Shown: one piece after another, positions 32,726 through 43,998 of the stretch
How the letters are laid out: every line of letters begins with the position of its first letter
Position numbering within the stretch: position 1 is the first letter of the stretch
Source: Macrobrachium rosenbergii
Taxonomy: Eukaryota > Arthropoda > Malacostraca > Decapoda > Palaemonidae
Assembly: GCF_040412425.1 (NCBI RefSeq)
Contig: NC_089781.1
Coordinates: 51,102,727-51,166,726 of the forward strand
Length of the DNA: 64,000 bases
Direction of reading: 5' to 3'
Translations under genes and position numbers: made by a program
Notes under the pieces: generated by a model
What the model saw: only the letters and a program-made list of their open reading frames with translations
What the model was told of the DNA's origin: nothing
Databases searched by the model: none

Positions 32726-33092
32726 TGTGAGAGGGTGCAAAAGAGAGAGCAGGTAGACATTGACTGCTAGTTTATTAAAGGAGCAGGCCATATAAAGCGG
32801 TGTGCGGACGTCAGTACAAAGACCTACAAGGACATACAGGTGATCTGAGGTCAATTGTTGTCAGTGTGAAACAGGACAGGTAAATACAGATAACGTGACA
32901 AATAAAATTAACAGATTTAGACACAACAATGCTGTGACACACGTACAATACAAAAGGGCACAAGTGAGTAAGTAATAAATGCATATTTACATAAATAAAC
33001 ATGGCTAGGCATTGCGACCTAAGGTCAGGAGAAAAGGCACCGTGAGAAAACGGAGGTTCACTAGAGAAAACCCATTGAGCAGGGACTTTACA
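32726..33092 (-). repeat. Gypsy C 5' LTR
   Basis: On the minus strand it starts TGTAAAGTCCCTGC and ends CCCTCTCACA, followed by the GTGGTGACCCC junction. It differs from the 3' LTR by a modest number of substitutions and indels. Confidence 0.9.
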
Positions 33093-33096
33093 AAGG

Positions 33097-35300
33097 CTGC
33101 TTCTCCCTTAAGAAGGCCCATCCTGGAACTTCTAAGGGGCTGCCTCCTCCACAGGGGAAGCAGGGGTTCTCTTGTTGGTTCTCCCCTGTCTTTGGACTTG
33201 GGAACTGTTTCGCATACCCCTCCAGGGTCTCTCGTCTTGGGAGCCTCGAGTATGTGACCCCCCAAGGCTTGCACACTCGGAACCAGCTCTGGGAAGCCTG
33301 CTTCCAGGGCTGGGGCTGCGCCTGCTTCTGCCTGAGTCTCTTCGGACACTCGGGTAGAGACAGCTCCCGTTGATCATTCTGTAGGAGATTTGGGAGCTTC
33401 AAGTGCTCGACAAGGTTGAGTCACCTTGAGTACTTGAGTTTCCCAGAACCTCGAGTACCCCAAACCAGCACTGGGGTGTCTGTTCCTCAGTCTGGTTCAG
33501 ACACAGGACGAGAGAAAGTGACAAAGCATGCAGGTGCTTCGTCACTTCCTGCTGGTACTTCTTCAAGTACTCGGACAGGTTCCCACCCAAGTGCTTCGGA
33601 CTCGAGGGTTGAGCACATGGAGATGCAGTGAGGAGGTCCCCTGTGCAGTCTTCTTCCCACCAGGAGACTTCGGTCTCAAGAAGACTGGAGCACGTTGGGA
33701 GGACAATGCAAGTTCACACCTGGCAGTGCCCGATCCCTCGACTCCGGCTAGCCCTCGTTCATGTTCGCGTGATCGACTCTGCTCACTGGAGGAAAGTGTT
33801 TGGGTACTTTCGTGTGAACCTCTATGTTCTTGGGACAGCACCTTGCCATGGCATAGGCACTCTCCTAGTCTCGTGCTGCCATTGCTACCGCGGGCTGGTG
33901 ACCGCTCACGGCCTTCCTCTCCTGCAGGTTCTTCCAGCAGGATAGGAAGGAATGCTCAATCCCCCCTCACCTATCCCCTCAGCCTCCTGGGGTTACACAG
34001 GGAGGTGTGATTTGGATAGTAGGGGTCTCTGATGAGAACACTTCCTCTCATAGGAGTTCTACCATGAAGGCCTACGCCCCGGGTTCGGTTCTCAGACCGA
34101 CTGGGTTGTATGCCCAATTGGTTGAGGAAGGTTCCAAGGGTCTGCTGAGGTTCTCCCTCCTGTAAGGAGAGTTGATTGGGAAGACCATGCCCTGGAGGGA
34201 CTTGAGGGTCCTCTTCCCAGGACATGGACACTCCCGAGATACAGAGGACCTTTTCTGAGATCATTGCTCTGCCTCATCAGCACAACAATCTCGGGGAGGG
34301 GACCATGGCCTCTACTGTGGATCGTGTTGTGTGCCTTGAATCTTTTTGGGGCCTAAGAAGGAACCCAAAGCTTCAGTGGGGCTGCGATGGCCCGCGCATT
34401 CCGAAGGGGGTGCTTGAACAGGTGAATAATATGGTCTCTGGGCAGGATAATTTGCTTCATTTGAACTGTTTAGAGAAGCTATTTCCCCCTCCTCTGCCTT
34501 GACAAAAGTGTTTCTACACACCTTCGGAGGGGTTATTGCCAACTAAACAGGTTGACCCGGACCTGGTTCATCTAGGCCCAGGTCTTTCGCTGTGACAGCT
34601 TACTGCAGAAGGGATCTCTTTCACTGCAAGAGGCAGCGAACCTGGAAGCTACCACCATGGCGGCTCTCCAGGCGGTCTCCTGGATGGATCTGTGGTCCTT
34701 CACAGTTTCCAAGGTTTTCGCCTCCTTGGGTTTGAGGACTCTGTCTTTGGGAGACTGTGCCAGTCTGGAGGAAGGGCTATCTTCTACTTGGAGAGGACTC
34801 TGCCTTCAGGAGACTGTGCCAGTCTAGAGGTACGGCTATCTCATACCTGGCCCACCAGATGGCAAACCTGTGGGCCAACCTGGTGCTGAAGAGAAGGGGT
34901 GCTGTCCTGACTGAGATCTCCAGGTCTGTAGGATCAAAGTTGACACTGACCCTCAGGAATGGACCGTTGGTGGGTTCTACTTCTCTCTTCCCCAGAGATC
35001 TGGTAGATGCTGCAGTAGACAAGAGGCATGCCGAAGACAATGACTGCCTTGCCCACCAGGCTGTGGCAAAGGCCTCTGGGTCTTCATGCACCACTGCGGC
35101 TCGACCCTTGGGTCAAACTAGCATTTCCTTGGCCCCTAAGAAGACCCAGGCTTCGAAGGGCACTCATGGAAACACCCAGCTTCCTTCCACCTCTGCCAAG
35201 AAAAGTCAGGAAAAGGGGGCAAAGGTAAGAAGAAGAAGGGAGGACGCTAGGGGCGGCGTTCCCCTTCAACTGCTGCGATTAGTGAGGAGGTGCCTATCGA
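33097..35300 (+). pseudogene. DIRS-like element, gag region (second part)
   Basis: Continues 27300-28151. The trace is Ser/Pro-rich and scattered over frames; long ORFs here (for example 34757-35476) mix frames. A segment near 34720-35250 ends in a basic Lys/Arg run (about 35200-35250), as often found before RT in DIRS gag. No zinc knuckle was found. The assignment is mostly positional. Confidence 0.5.
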
Positions 35301-35319
35301 GCCACTGGGTAACATGGCA

Positions 35320-36760
35320 GCGACATAGAGCCGAGTCCTGGGTAGTGGATGTCCTTTGGGAGGGCTATCTACTTCCTTTTGAGTCTTGGCCACCCCTCAC
35401 CAACAACCTGGTCCATCCCCTTAATTATGTTCCAGGCTCACTGAAGGATCTTGCCCTCAGGAGGAGGTGCCAGTGATGCTGAAGAAAGCGCTGTGGAAGT
35501 CGTGTTGAGTTGGTCCCCAGGCTTTTATAGCCGCATCTTTTCTCGTAGAGGAAGCTTCAAGGGGTTGGAGACCGGTCATAAACCTCTCTCCCTTGAACCA
35601 ATTCGTTCGCCAGACTTGGTTCACAATGGAAACGACATGCTCAGTGCTCGCTTCCATCAGGTAGAACTACTTCATGCTTACAGTGGACTTGAAGGATGCG
35701 TATTTCCAAATACCTATCCATCCTTTTCACAAGTACCTACGTTTTATCCTCGGGGGAAGCAGAACTCCAATTCAGGGTACTCTGCTTCGGGCTCTCAACC
35801 GCTCCCCAGGTGTTCACGCGAGTGTTCACTCTTGTTTCAGCTTGGTCCCATTTGCATGGGGTACATCTGTTGAGGTACCTTGACAATTGGCTTGTTCTGG
35901 TGAGCTCCCGACAGTTACTCCAGGACAGGAATCGACTAATTGAGTTTTGTGCAGCCTAATCTCATCCCCAAGCAGAGGATAAAGTATCTGGTCATGCAGA
36001 TAGATATAGTAGCAGCAAGAGTATTCCCCTCGGACTCATATCAGCAGGTTCAGAAAGGCAAAGCAGCTGTTCCTGTCTCAATGGGAGTAGCCAACTCGGC
36101 AGTAGCAAGTCGTCCTTGGTCACCTGTTATCCTTGGAGAAGCTGGTCCCTCATGGGTGGCTTCACCTTCGTTCTCTCCAATGGAGAATGAAGGCATTCTG
36201 ATCTCAGGCTTGAGATCCCCAGTCCTTTCCCATTCCTCTCTTGGAGGAAGTGAGGCAGGATCTAGACTGGTGGATGGACGACAGGAACTTCGTAATAGGA
36301 GTATCCCTGCATACTCCCCCTCCTGACATGCTTCTGTTCTCAGACGTATCGACTGAGGAATGGGGTGCACACCTGGAGGAGTTGCTGGTTTTGGGCGTGT
36401 GTGGAACTGAGATGACAAGCACCTTCATCAATATCCTGGAACTCAGGGGACCTTCCTGGCCCTCCAAGAGTTTCAGGATCGAGTGATGGGACACTCTGCG
36501 GTGTTGATGAGCAATAACACCACAGTAGTGGCATGTCAACAAGGAAGGGGGCCTCATGGCCCTTTCGCTTCATCAGTTGACAATGCAGGTGCACAAGTGG
36601 GCAGTAACTCACTTGGTAGAGCTGTTAGCCGGATACATTCTAGGCAAGAGGAACGTAGTGGTGGACAAGCTCAGTTGCCAGGATCAAGTGATAGGGACAG
36701 AGTGGTCCCTCCACATGGACATTATGGAAAGGCTGTTTCTTATGTGAAGGACCGATGGTT
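35320..36760 (+). pseudogene. DIRS-like reverse transcriptase and RNase H
   Basis: RT: GYLLPFESWPPL (35360), MLTVDLKDAYFQIPIHP (35674), RFILGG, FGLSTAPQVFTRVF (35790) and RYLDNWLVLVSS (35870). The motif is YLDN where DIRS elements normally have YLDD. RNase H: LDWWMDDRNFVIGVSLHT (36260), LLFSDVSTEEWGAHL (36330), FINILELRG (36425). After it come ILGKRNVVVDKLS and DQVIGTEWSLH (36680), a conserved DIRS block. Coding then stops at 36747 and no tyrosine recombinase follows. Several frameshifts are present. Confidence 0.88.
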
Positions 36761-36788
36761 TGTGTATTGTGTAGGAACAAATGACAAA

Positions 36789-37055
36789 TTTTTAAAATTC
36801 GTATTTTTTCTAACTATACAAACCTGAGGTCCTTTACAGTTTTATGCCTACCTCATGTCACCTCAATCTGACACCTGGGCCGAAAGGCAAATTGGAATGT
36901 TTACATCCTAGCAGGCGGGACTCCCACCTACAGGATGGCAGTTAACTGCCTAACCACCTTGTTCTAAACGTTTAACAGCTGTTCCAACTTCGCAGAAAGT
37001 AATTCCTTACGTAAAGGACCTCAGGTTTGTATAGTTAGGAAAAATACAGATTACT
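36789..37055. repeat. DIRS right end with long outer inverted repeat
   Basis: ACTATACAAACCTGAGGTCC at about 36812-36831 is repeated as its reverse complement at about 37018-37037, together with flanking bases, so the 267-bp segment can fold back on itself. The interior matches the DIRS left end in inverted orientation. It could be the DIRS terminal structure or a foldback element lodged at the end. Confidence 0.7.
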
Positions 37056-37599
37056 TTAGAAGTTTGTCATTTTGCTTTGGCATTACAAACAAAATATTTC
37101 AATCGAGTACATACAAACATTTAAGTATATCAAATGACATGTAAGCACAGAAAAATAACATGATAAAGAGGATACAATGCTGTAAGAAAATGATTTGCTT
37201 AAACGTCAAATATGGACTGTTTACAACAAAGAAAATATTCTAAGTAAATGTAAATATGTAAGCACATGAAATGACATGTAAGTACACAAAAATAAGACGA
37301 TAAAGAGAGTACAGTGCTGTAATAAAAGGATTTGATTAAATGTCAAACATTTACAGTTTACAGCTGCACCTGAAACTAGCAAATAATGACTGGTATAATA
37401 TGCTAACAATGCATATTAGAAGAAGAATAAGTAAACTACAAATTTGCATTGCAAAATTGATTGGCAAATATGAACTTGCAAATTTGACGATAATGAACCA
37501 ACAACATTGTAAAATAATTGGCAAATATGAACTTGCACATTTGACAATAATAAAACCATTATTTGGTATAAGTGACAAGTAAGGTATTGTCTGAATCAA
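37056..37599. repeat. AT-rich stretch with two sets of direct repeats
   Basis: About 37123-37212 and 37248-37354 are two imperfect copies sharing AAATGACATGTAAG, GATAAAGAG and TTTACA blocks. Further on, ATTGGCAAATATGAACTTGCA occurs at about 37459 and 37518. It lies at the 3' side of the Copia element and may include the remains of its LTR. No gene. Confidence 0.6.
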
Positions 37600-39200
37600 T
37601 GGCACTTTTGCAGCAGACATATTCCCATATAGTGATTAGTTCTTGGGTCCTCTCTGCGCAGATGACTTTCATAAGATCAGCCAAATTCTTCTTCAATGCA
37701 ACGTACTTGATGTTGATTTTTCTCAGGTTGATTTGGTTTAGCACAAAGTGCATTTCGGTATCAATTTACTTTGATTTCTCTGAGCAATGAGTGTCATTTG
37801 CTAAGTCCATGGCACCCTGATTGTCAGCTTTTATTTCTGTTGGTGTGTCGACAAAATTCTCGATTCCAAGTTCCCAAAGCAGCTTTCTGAAGTAAACTTC
37901 TATTCTTGTTGCTTCACAAAGTGTTGTGCACTCTGCTTCTTTTGTTGAGAGTGTAGTTATTCTCTGCTTCCTGCTTCTCCATGATATTAGTCCACCTGCT
38001 AGAATTATTACAAATCCATTAATGGATTTTCTTCATCATGACCATTTGCATGGTCTGCATCCATCCATGCTGTTAGGCGTTCTTGAGTTTTCTGGTAGCA
38101 AATGGCTAAATCTTGAGTCTTCTTGAGATATTGTAGCAGATGTTTTGCATTCTTCAGATCTTGTTTGTGAGGTTCCTGATTTTTCTGGCACAGTGCTCCA
38201 GTGGCAAAAGCAATGTCAAGCCTAGTGAAATTTACTAGGTGTAGCAAGCTACCAGTGATTCCTCTGTATTCTGTTGCACTACATTTTTCATCTTCTGAGA
38301 CTTCTTGTCTAAAATTTAGGCTAATGGAGTTTACAACCCTTTTGATTCAGCGAGATTTTGATTTGCCAGCACTTCTTGAACGTAATCTCTCTGGTGAATC
38401 AGAATTGTTGATGGATCTTCTCTGACATATTTAATGGAAAGAATATTTGATGCCTCTCCTAGATCTTTATGGCATAATAATTCTTGAATTCATTCTTGAA
38501 ATCTTCGCATCTTTCGAATTTCCAACAATGATGAAATCATCTACATGAACTCAATAATTGTTGTCTTTGTTTTATTATGGCAGATGCATCGGTCAAATTC
38601 AGATCTAATCATGCCCAATTTTGTCAGCTTTTCGTTCAGTTCTTCATTCCAATTTCTACCGCTTCGAGGCAAGCCTTAGATACCTTTCTTCACTTCATAA
38701 ACAAATTTTTTCTTTTTGCAACTTCACATCCCTTTGGTTGTTCCATAAATATGATTTCTTTGAGTTCACTGTTGAGGTGGCTGAATTTACATCAAGCTGT
38801 TCAACAGACCAAGAATTTTCCGCAGCTAAGGCCAATAGCAGTCTAATGCTTGATTTTCTCACTACAGGGTGTAAGTCTCGAAATAGTCCACACCAGGTGT
38901 TAGGCAGAACCCTGCAGCCAAGAGTCTCGCTTTGTGTATCATTACCTCACCAAGTTCGTTGTTTTTTCTTCAGAATACCCACTTGCAATCAATCACTGTA
39001 TGTTCTGTTGGTCTGGGCACTATTCTCCAGGTGTCCATACTTTCTAATCTTTCCATTTCTTGCAGCATGGCAGCTTCCCACTTGTCTTTGTCGAGACAAT
39101 TGAATGCTTCTTCGACAGTCAAGGGATCTTTTGGCAAATGCTGGAAATCTGTCTTGACCTTGCAACATTGGCACTTCTTTGGTTTCTTCAAGCTTTGAGT
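37600..39200 (-). pseudogene. Ty1/Copia reverse transcriptase and RNase H
   Basis: On the minus strand, RT begins EEAFNCLDKDKWEAAMLQEM and WRIVPRPTEHTVIDCKWVF (39000-39180), an unmistakable Copia RT start. The catalytic block HVDDFIIVG (about 38530) keeps both Asp. RNase H: MLHLVNFTRLDIAFATGAL, HLLQYLKKTQDLAI and AWMDADHANG (38040-38250); the end INLRKINIKYVALKKNLADL lies at 37690. The middle of RT (38250-38970) is broken by many indels. The order is IN-RT-RH, normal for Copia. Confidence 0.88.
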
Positions 39201-39729
39201 TGAGACCTCCTCAAATTGGGTTCCTCATCATGGTTGTCTTGATGATTTTCTTGATGATCTTGATTTTTCTTGTTCTTCTGGAATTTCTTGATTTTCTTTG
39301 TTGTTTTCCAGGTTTCTGTTGTTGGTTTCATCATCAGAGAAAAGGTTCTCCCAATTGGTGTTGTTGTCAGTATCAGAGTTAGATAAGAAGAGAGTTGCTG
39401 TTTGCTTCTTTGTTGTGGTTTTCACAGCTGGTTCCTTGATTTTGAAAGGGTAAATCTCTTCTTTGAAGTCAACATGTATGGCATTGATCATGATTTGCTT
39501 GTTGATGCTCCACAACTTGAATCCCCTTTTGGTTTGGACACACTCCCATACAGACACATCTTTCCGTTCGAACTTCTAGCTTTGGAGTCTCCCTGAGCTT
39601 AGCCCAAGCTTCACAGTCAAATACTTCGATCATTTTCAGGTCGTCACGTTTGAGGTTCTCCCATTCCACAGCACAAATGGAATTTCGTTTATGGCCGTTG
39701 ATGTCGAGAATTTTTCCATATGATAACTC

Positions 39730-40560
39730 AATTAATATTGGCTCTTACCTGTTGTTCTGGGCAAGGATATACAATCAAGGACAATGGCTTCTGAACTAGC
39801 ACAAACAGATGGCGGCTACACAAAACACGAGTACATTTTCTAAATTTTATTACAAAAACAAACTATAACACGAAAAACATGACCAAGCTATTTAAAAACT
39901 ATGTTACTATGAAAAATATCTGCAAATTTACAACACCTTTTTACTTAAATACGAACTATAGCTGGGTTTACATTCAAGAGCGAACTGAACGAGGAACAAA
40001 GGATGAATTTCTGGAACATGTGGCAGCTGAATCAAGGCACAAAAGTTGCATTAAGTTTGCTACAATTTCACTGACATCACTGCTTAATCGAGACTAGAAT
40101 TTTTGCCCACTGGGGTCACCAATGCTGTGCTACTAGCTGAGATGGGCATCGATTAAATCGGATTACAATTACTATAATTACCTAAAGTCTCGTAGTCAAT
40201 CTAGCAGGTGGCCACCTGGGAAAGACAGGACACACAAAAACACGTCTGACCTACTTGGTTCCAGAAGAATGAGTAAGGGGAGCGCTTCGACTTGGCTTTG
40301 CCAAAGAGCATCCTCTTCAGAAATTTCAAGTTTTTAACTACATTGCTGTAAGCAAATTTCTTGGTTCCATAACCCTAATTAATCAAAAGCGCAACATAGT
40401 GTATTCCCCGTCAATAAAAGACGTAACAGAAGAAATAGTAACATTACCCCAAATCAGAACCTCGCACAAGTTCTCCACGTCACTCATTATCCACCACGCA
40501 ACTCATTATGTCTCGTTTGCTATTTCTACTGATCTCTAAACCTGATTAGATAGGGGGTTT
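39730..40560 (-). mobile_element. LTR-like insertion in the Copia integrase
   Basis: Copia coding stops near 40560 and resumes near 39700. Between them, on the minus strand, AGCACAGCATTGGTGACCCC (about 40115-40134) looks like an LTR end followed by a Gypsy-type primer-binding junction. No gag or pol is recognisable. Borders and target duplication were not resolved, so this may be a deleted LTR element. Confidence 0.55.
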
Positions 40561-41105
40561 CGTCGGCAAAATCCCCGCAGAAGATTTTGTCGACAGTTGA
40601 CATTGTTCTGTTCTTGATGTAATTTGCATGAAGAATGGTTTCAGTCCAGAATTTTTGAGGTACTACAGACTAGATCATCATATATCTTGTTATAGCCAAT
40701 AAGCTCTGGTTTAGGTGTTCGGCTCTTCCATTTTGCTGAGGAGTGCAAGGGATTGTTAGCCATCTCTCTATTTCCTTCTCTGTAAGAAAAGCCGAAAATT
40801 CCTTGCTGACATACTACTCACTCCCACTATTAGTGCGGATGCACTGCAAAAGTCTGTTGTGTTTTTTCTCTGCTCTGGCCATGTGCTCCTTGAATTTCTC
40901 CAGTTTCACTTTTCTTCTTCATTGCAGCAATTTCACTGTACCTTAAATGGTCGTCCAGAAAGGTGGCAAAGTAGTTGCTTCCACTTCCATTCGATGATGG
41001 TCCTTGAATCACTTGCAGGTTTTGGTTTCTTTTGGACTTACCTTGCATGCATGTGGTGCCGTCTTCAAGTTTTCCCTTTGCTTCACAACCTTTGGGCAAT
41101 GCTAG

Positions 41106-41742
41106 TGTAAGAGACCGTCGCACCGAAGCCGTCTCTTCCAAACACACGTGTGTGTTCGTGTGTTCGTCATCCATCGGAGGGGACAAGACAGAATAAGAGC
41201 ATCCCATTTTCTCTCACTCGCAGAACACAACTTCTACCATACAATATTTCCGTCTGTTTCTCCCTAACCATCGTTGTCTTGATTTATGTACAGTCACCAC
41301 TACTTGCATTGCCATGCAAGCATTCTAATCATGTACTCATAATGTTCCCCCGAATCTTCTGTATCAAACTGTATGTATGTTTCTGTTTGTGAAGACGCCA
41401 AACGTCTCGCCATTTCACATATATTATGGTACTGCATTGTATCCATTAATCTGTCTCGAATCTCATGCAATTGGCCATATGTAGAATTTCCTGGCCTTTC
41501 CATTGATATATGTTTTATCACTGTACGTTTATTGTCTCTCTCACAATCGCCATCTGTTTGTCTGCCGACAAACACAGATGCCCAAAACATTACCTCTGTT
41601 TTGCTCTGTCTGTGTGTAGATGCTACTTTTCGGCCCGTACTGGCCAATAACATCTTCGAAGATTCTGTACAGTAATTCAGTAAGGAACTACCAATAAACC
41701 AGTCAACACCCAGCCAGTATGTCACTCAATCCCGTCCTTACA
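41106..41742 (+). repeat. Solo LTR, 637 bp, in the Copia integrase
   Basis: Starts TGTAAGAG and ends CCTTACA. The flanks CTAG (41102-41105) and CTAT (41743-41746) are a 4-bp target duplication with one change. Removing it restores the Copia frame across the zinc region. It is related to 2553-2960, whose internal junction shows the plus orientation used here. A 141-codon minus-strand ORF through it is fortuitous. Confidence 0.85.
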
Positions 41743-41820
41743 CTATTACATGTCCAAATATTCTGTGCCAAAATTTATGGTTGCACTGTTCCCAGTGATT
41801 TCTATATCTTCATTCCTCTT

Positions 41821-43310
41821 TAATTTTGTTTCATTCCCTGCAAAATGTTCTTGGTTGTGCATTGATACATCTTTGCTGCTTCATTCCAGTATCCTTTTAG
41901 ATATACTTCTTTCACATCTTTCACTTGTTTAACCCCTTTATAAGTAATTAGCTTGAAACCCTTTTCATCAAATCTTCTTTCAGACATCAAATTTTGATCT
42001 AGATTTGGAACATAGTACACTACTTTTAAGGTTAATCTATATCCACCATACTGGTCTTTCATTTTCATAATCACTTTTCCTTTCCCTAGGGCTGAAGCTT
42101 CTTTCCATCATCTAACTGAAGACTTTCCATCACCCAACTTTACATTACTTGTGATGCTCCTGTCAAAATCAACAAGTGTGTCTTTATGAGGTATCATGTG
42201 ATCACTAGCACCAGAATCCAAGTTCCATATTAATTTGGAATCTTCTTTCACTGATGACTAGTTTACAATTGCATTCATTTTATCTGTCTTTTCACTTTGA
42301 TTTTCAATTACAGCAAGAATTACCTGTGTATTTATTTTGGTTTGGCAACTTTTGATGTTAGCTCCTCTTCTTCAGATTCACTTTCATTGTTTTCATCACT
42401 GTCATATTGTGCTTTCTTCCTGATAATTTCTTCTTGCTGCTTTTATTTTGTTTGTCTTCCGTCTTGTATCTTCTTTCTTCCTTATCTCTTCTTTCTTCAA
42501 ATTTTGGACAGTTTCTTGCTATATGTCCAGGCTGGGTACACGCATAGCAGACAAATCTTTTGTCTTCTTCTTTCATGGAGCCTCTTGCATCACCTTCTCT
42601 CCTGTAATTTGTGCTTGAATTTCCAACTTCTTTTGTTGAATCTCTTCTGCGGCTTGTATTATAGACTGAAGATTCCTCTTCTTTTCTTGCCTCGAGTTTA
42701 TCTTGCCTCTCCTCAAAAAGCAGCACTAACTTTACATTTTTGATATTTAAATCTTCAGTTTTTGAGAACTGTGACATTAACAAAATCTGATGCTTGTGAA
42801 TATTTCAAAGACCTCTGAGTACAAGTACAGCTACCATCGAGTCTCCAATATGAGCCAATTCTTCTCCTAAAGCTGCATTTACATCTCTGGCTCATCTGAT
42901 CACATAGACTATCTTTTCCCTCATAGACATTTCTTCAGTTTTTCTGCATCTACGTAGTTCTTCTAACACATCAACTATTTGGAATGTATCCATTTTTGTG
43001 TGGATATCTCTCACAATTTCCCATGCTTCTTTTGCTTTGGTGCACTTCATGATGTCGTCCAGATCCAAATTATCCACTCTTTGTGTGATACTTGAGTACG
43101 TCATTATTTCTTTGATGTTGCAGTTGCGTCCAGTATCTTCATCTTCAGCATATCCTGAATCAGTGTATTCCCACCACCTTTCCTGGGTGACCGCAGCTCT
43201 AGTTATCTTCACCAATGGAAATAATTCGATTCATCCAGAATTTCATGTCTTTTTTTTCTCTGTCTTCACCCACCATTTTGTGTATCTTGCTGCGTCATGG
43301 CGCCGCGTAG
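41821..43310 (-). pseudogene. Ty1/Copia gag and protease
   Basis: On the minus strand gag starts near 43300 and carries HEILDESNYFHW (43240), EIMTYSSITQRVDNLDLDDI and AKEAWEIVRDIHTKM (43000), as in UBN2-type Copia gag. A CCHC knuckle reads CYACTQPGHIARNC (42520). Protease: NLDSGASDHMIPH (about 42210), with the DSGA active site. Next comes VVYYVPNLDQNLMS (41990). Frame breaks lie after the first gag block, between 42892 and 42783, and after the knuckle. Confidence 0.87.
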
Positions 43311-43998
43311 TTGTAGTCTCGATTTCGTTGACTTATTGCAAGTTTTTCCCCTCACTTTTACAACACTTATTTCACTCCTCTCACTTTCGCCTCTCTGGGA
43401 GTATCCTGGACCCATAACCTTTTATTTGACTGACTTTTTGTCAGTTCCTTTCTTTTTCTTTCTTCATTGAGTTGGAGTAATAAGAACACGCCCTTATTGA
43501 AGGGGTTTTATTGTCCAACTAACTACAGAGTCTACATTCGCCATATGGGGCAGGTTTGTTTACATTCTGGTATGCGAATAACTGACTTTAGCATTTGCAG
43601 TTGCCAGGCAGTAAATTTAAAATCAAAGGAGACAAAACTGGGAACCATATGTTTCGACTAATATTTTAACACTACTAAGGTCGAACGGAGAAGGAGATAA
43701 GCTTTTGGGTAGACAATAGCGGTCATTCCTCTTTTCGTCAAAATTGGTTAGGTTGTACGCTGAAAAACCAATTACAGTATAAAAAAAAATGACAATCAGT
43801 GACAATGCAATTTGGTGTGTAGAAAGGAAACGCTGTTTTGTCACAGTTACCAGTGCGATAAAGGAAAAGATAAGGATTGGGAAGGCTGTTACTGTGATGC
43901 ATGGTAGCCTATCATAAAGTGTTTTCTTGAAAGGCACCAGCGATAACATCAGGAGATTGAAGTTTGTTATATTTTTTATGATAGAGCCCATTCACTGG
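43311..43998. other. Unassigned flank between Copia and the Gmr1-like element
   Basis: May include the Copia 5' LTR, but no matching second copy was found. A minus-strand ORF of 122 codons (43623-43991) contains hydrophobic stretches and ends at the LTR insertion point; it has no recognisable family. ACTGG at 43994-43998 is the left target copy of the next element. Confidence 0.4.

Larger units (their letters stand above)
28152..33092 (-). mobile_element. Gypsy C: LTR retrotransposon inserted in the DIRS gag
   Basis: LTRs of 367-368 bp lie at 32726-33092 (5') and 28152-28519 (3'), with AAGG duplicated at 28148-28151 and 33093-33096. The minus-strand order is gag, protease, RT, RNase H, integrase. 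The primer-binding side reads GTGGTGACCCCGGAGTGG next to the 5' LTR. A polypurine tract (CTTGGGGGGGGGGCAGTA) abuts the 3' LTR. Coding is GC-rich compared with its AT-rich surroundings. Frames are long but broken, and the RT motif is YVNDI instead of YVDDI, so it is probably dead. Confidence 0.93.
27057..37055 (+). mobile_element. DIRS1-like retrotransposon interrupted by Gypsy C
   Basis: The two ends are related as inverted, not direct, repeats. The left end (27120-27195) has AGGCAGTTAAC, GTAGGTGGGA and GTAAACATTCCAATTTGC; the right end (36870-36970) has the reverse complements. Inside are a gag-like region and RT plus RNase H of DIRS type. Gypsy C sits between AAGG target copies (28148-28151 and 33093-33096). 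Without it the element is about 5.1 kb. No tyrosine recombinase is visible: coding stops soon after RNase H, so the 3' part is deleted. Inverted ends and a tyrosine recombinase instead of a DDE integrase are general features of DIRS elements. Confidence 0.78.
39201..41820 (-). pseudogene. Ty1/Copia integrase, with two insertions
   Basis: The gag-pre-integrase zinc region includes FWHRIFGH (about 41780, minus strand), continuing after the solo LTR with GCEAKGKLEDGTTCMQGKSKR. The core has YFATFLDDHLRYSEI (40940) and TPQQNGRAEHLNQS (40720), where the Glu of AEH is the third catalytic acid. The end has VFDCEAWAKL (39620) and the integrase/RT linker (39228-39557). Interrupted by the solo LTR 41106-41742 and an insertion at about 39730-40560. 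Confidence 0.85.

Noticed and set aside
35870..35910. Treating every D-to-N change in RT motifs (DIRS YLDN, Gypsy C YVND, BEL YxDN) as one hypermutation event
   Set aside because: The BEL changes may be clade-specific and the others are single sites in separate old elements; evidence is only mildly suggestive for BEL2.
41300..41725. 141-codon minus-strand ORF
   Set aside because: Lies wholly inside a solo LTR and is not conserved in the related LTR at 2553-2960.
43623..43991. 122-codon ORF with hydrophobic stretches as a membrane protein gene
   Set aside because: No recognisable family, no start context, and it stops at an LTR boundary; kept only as unassigned flank.
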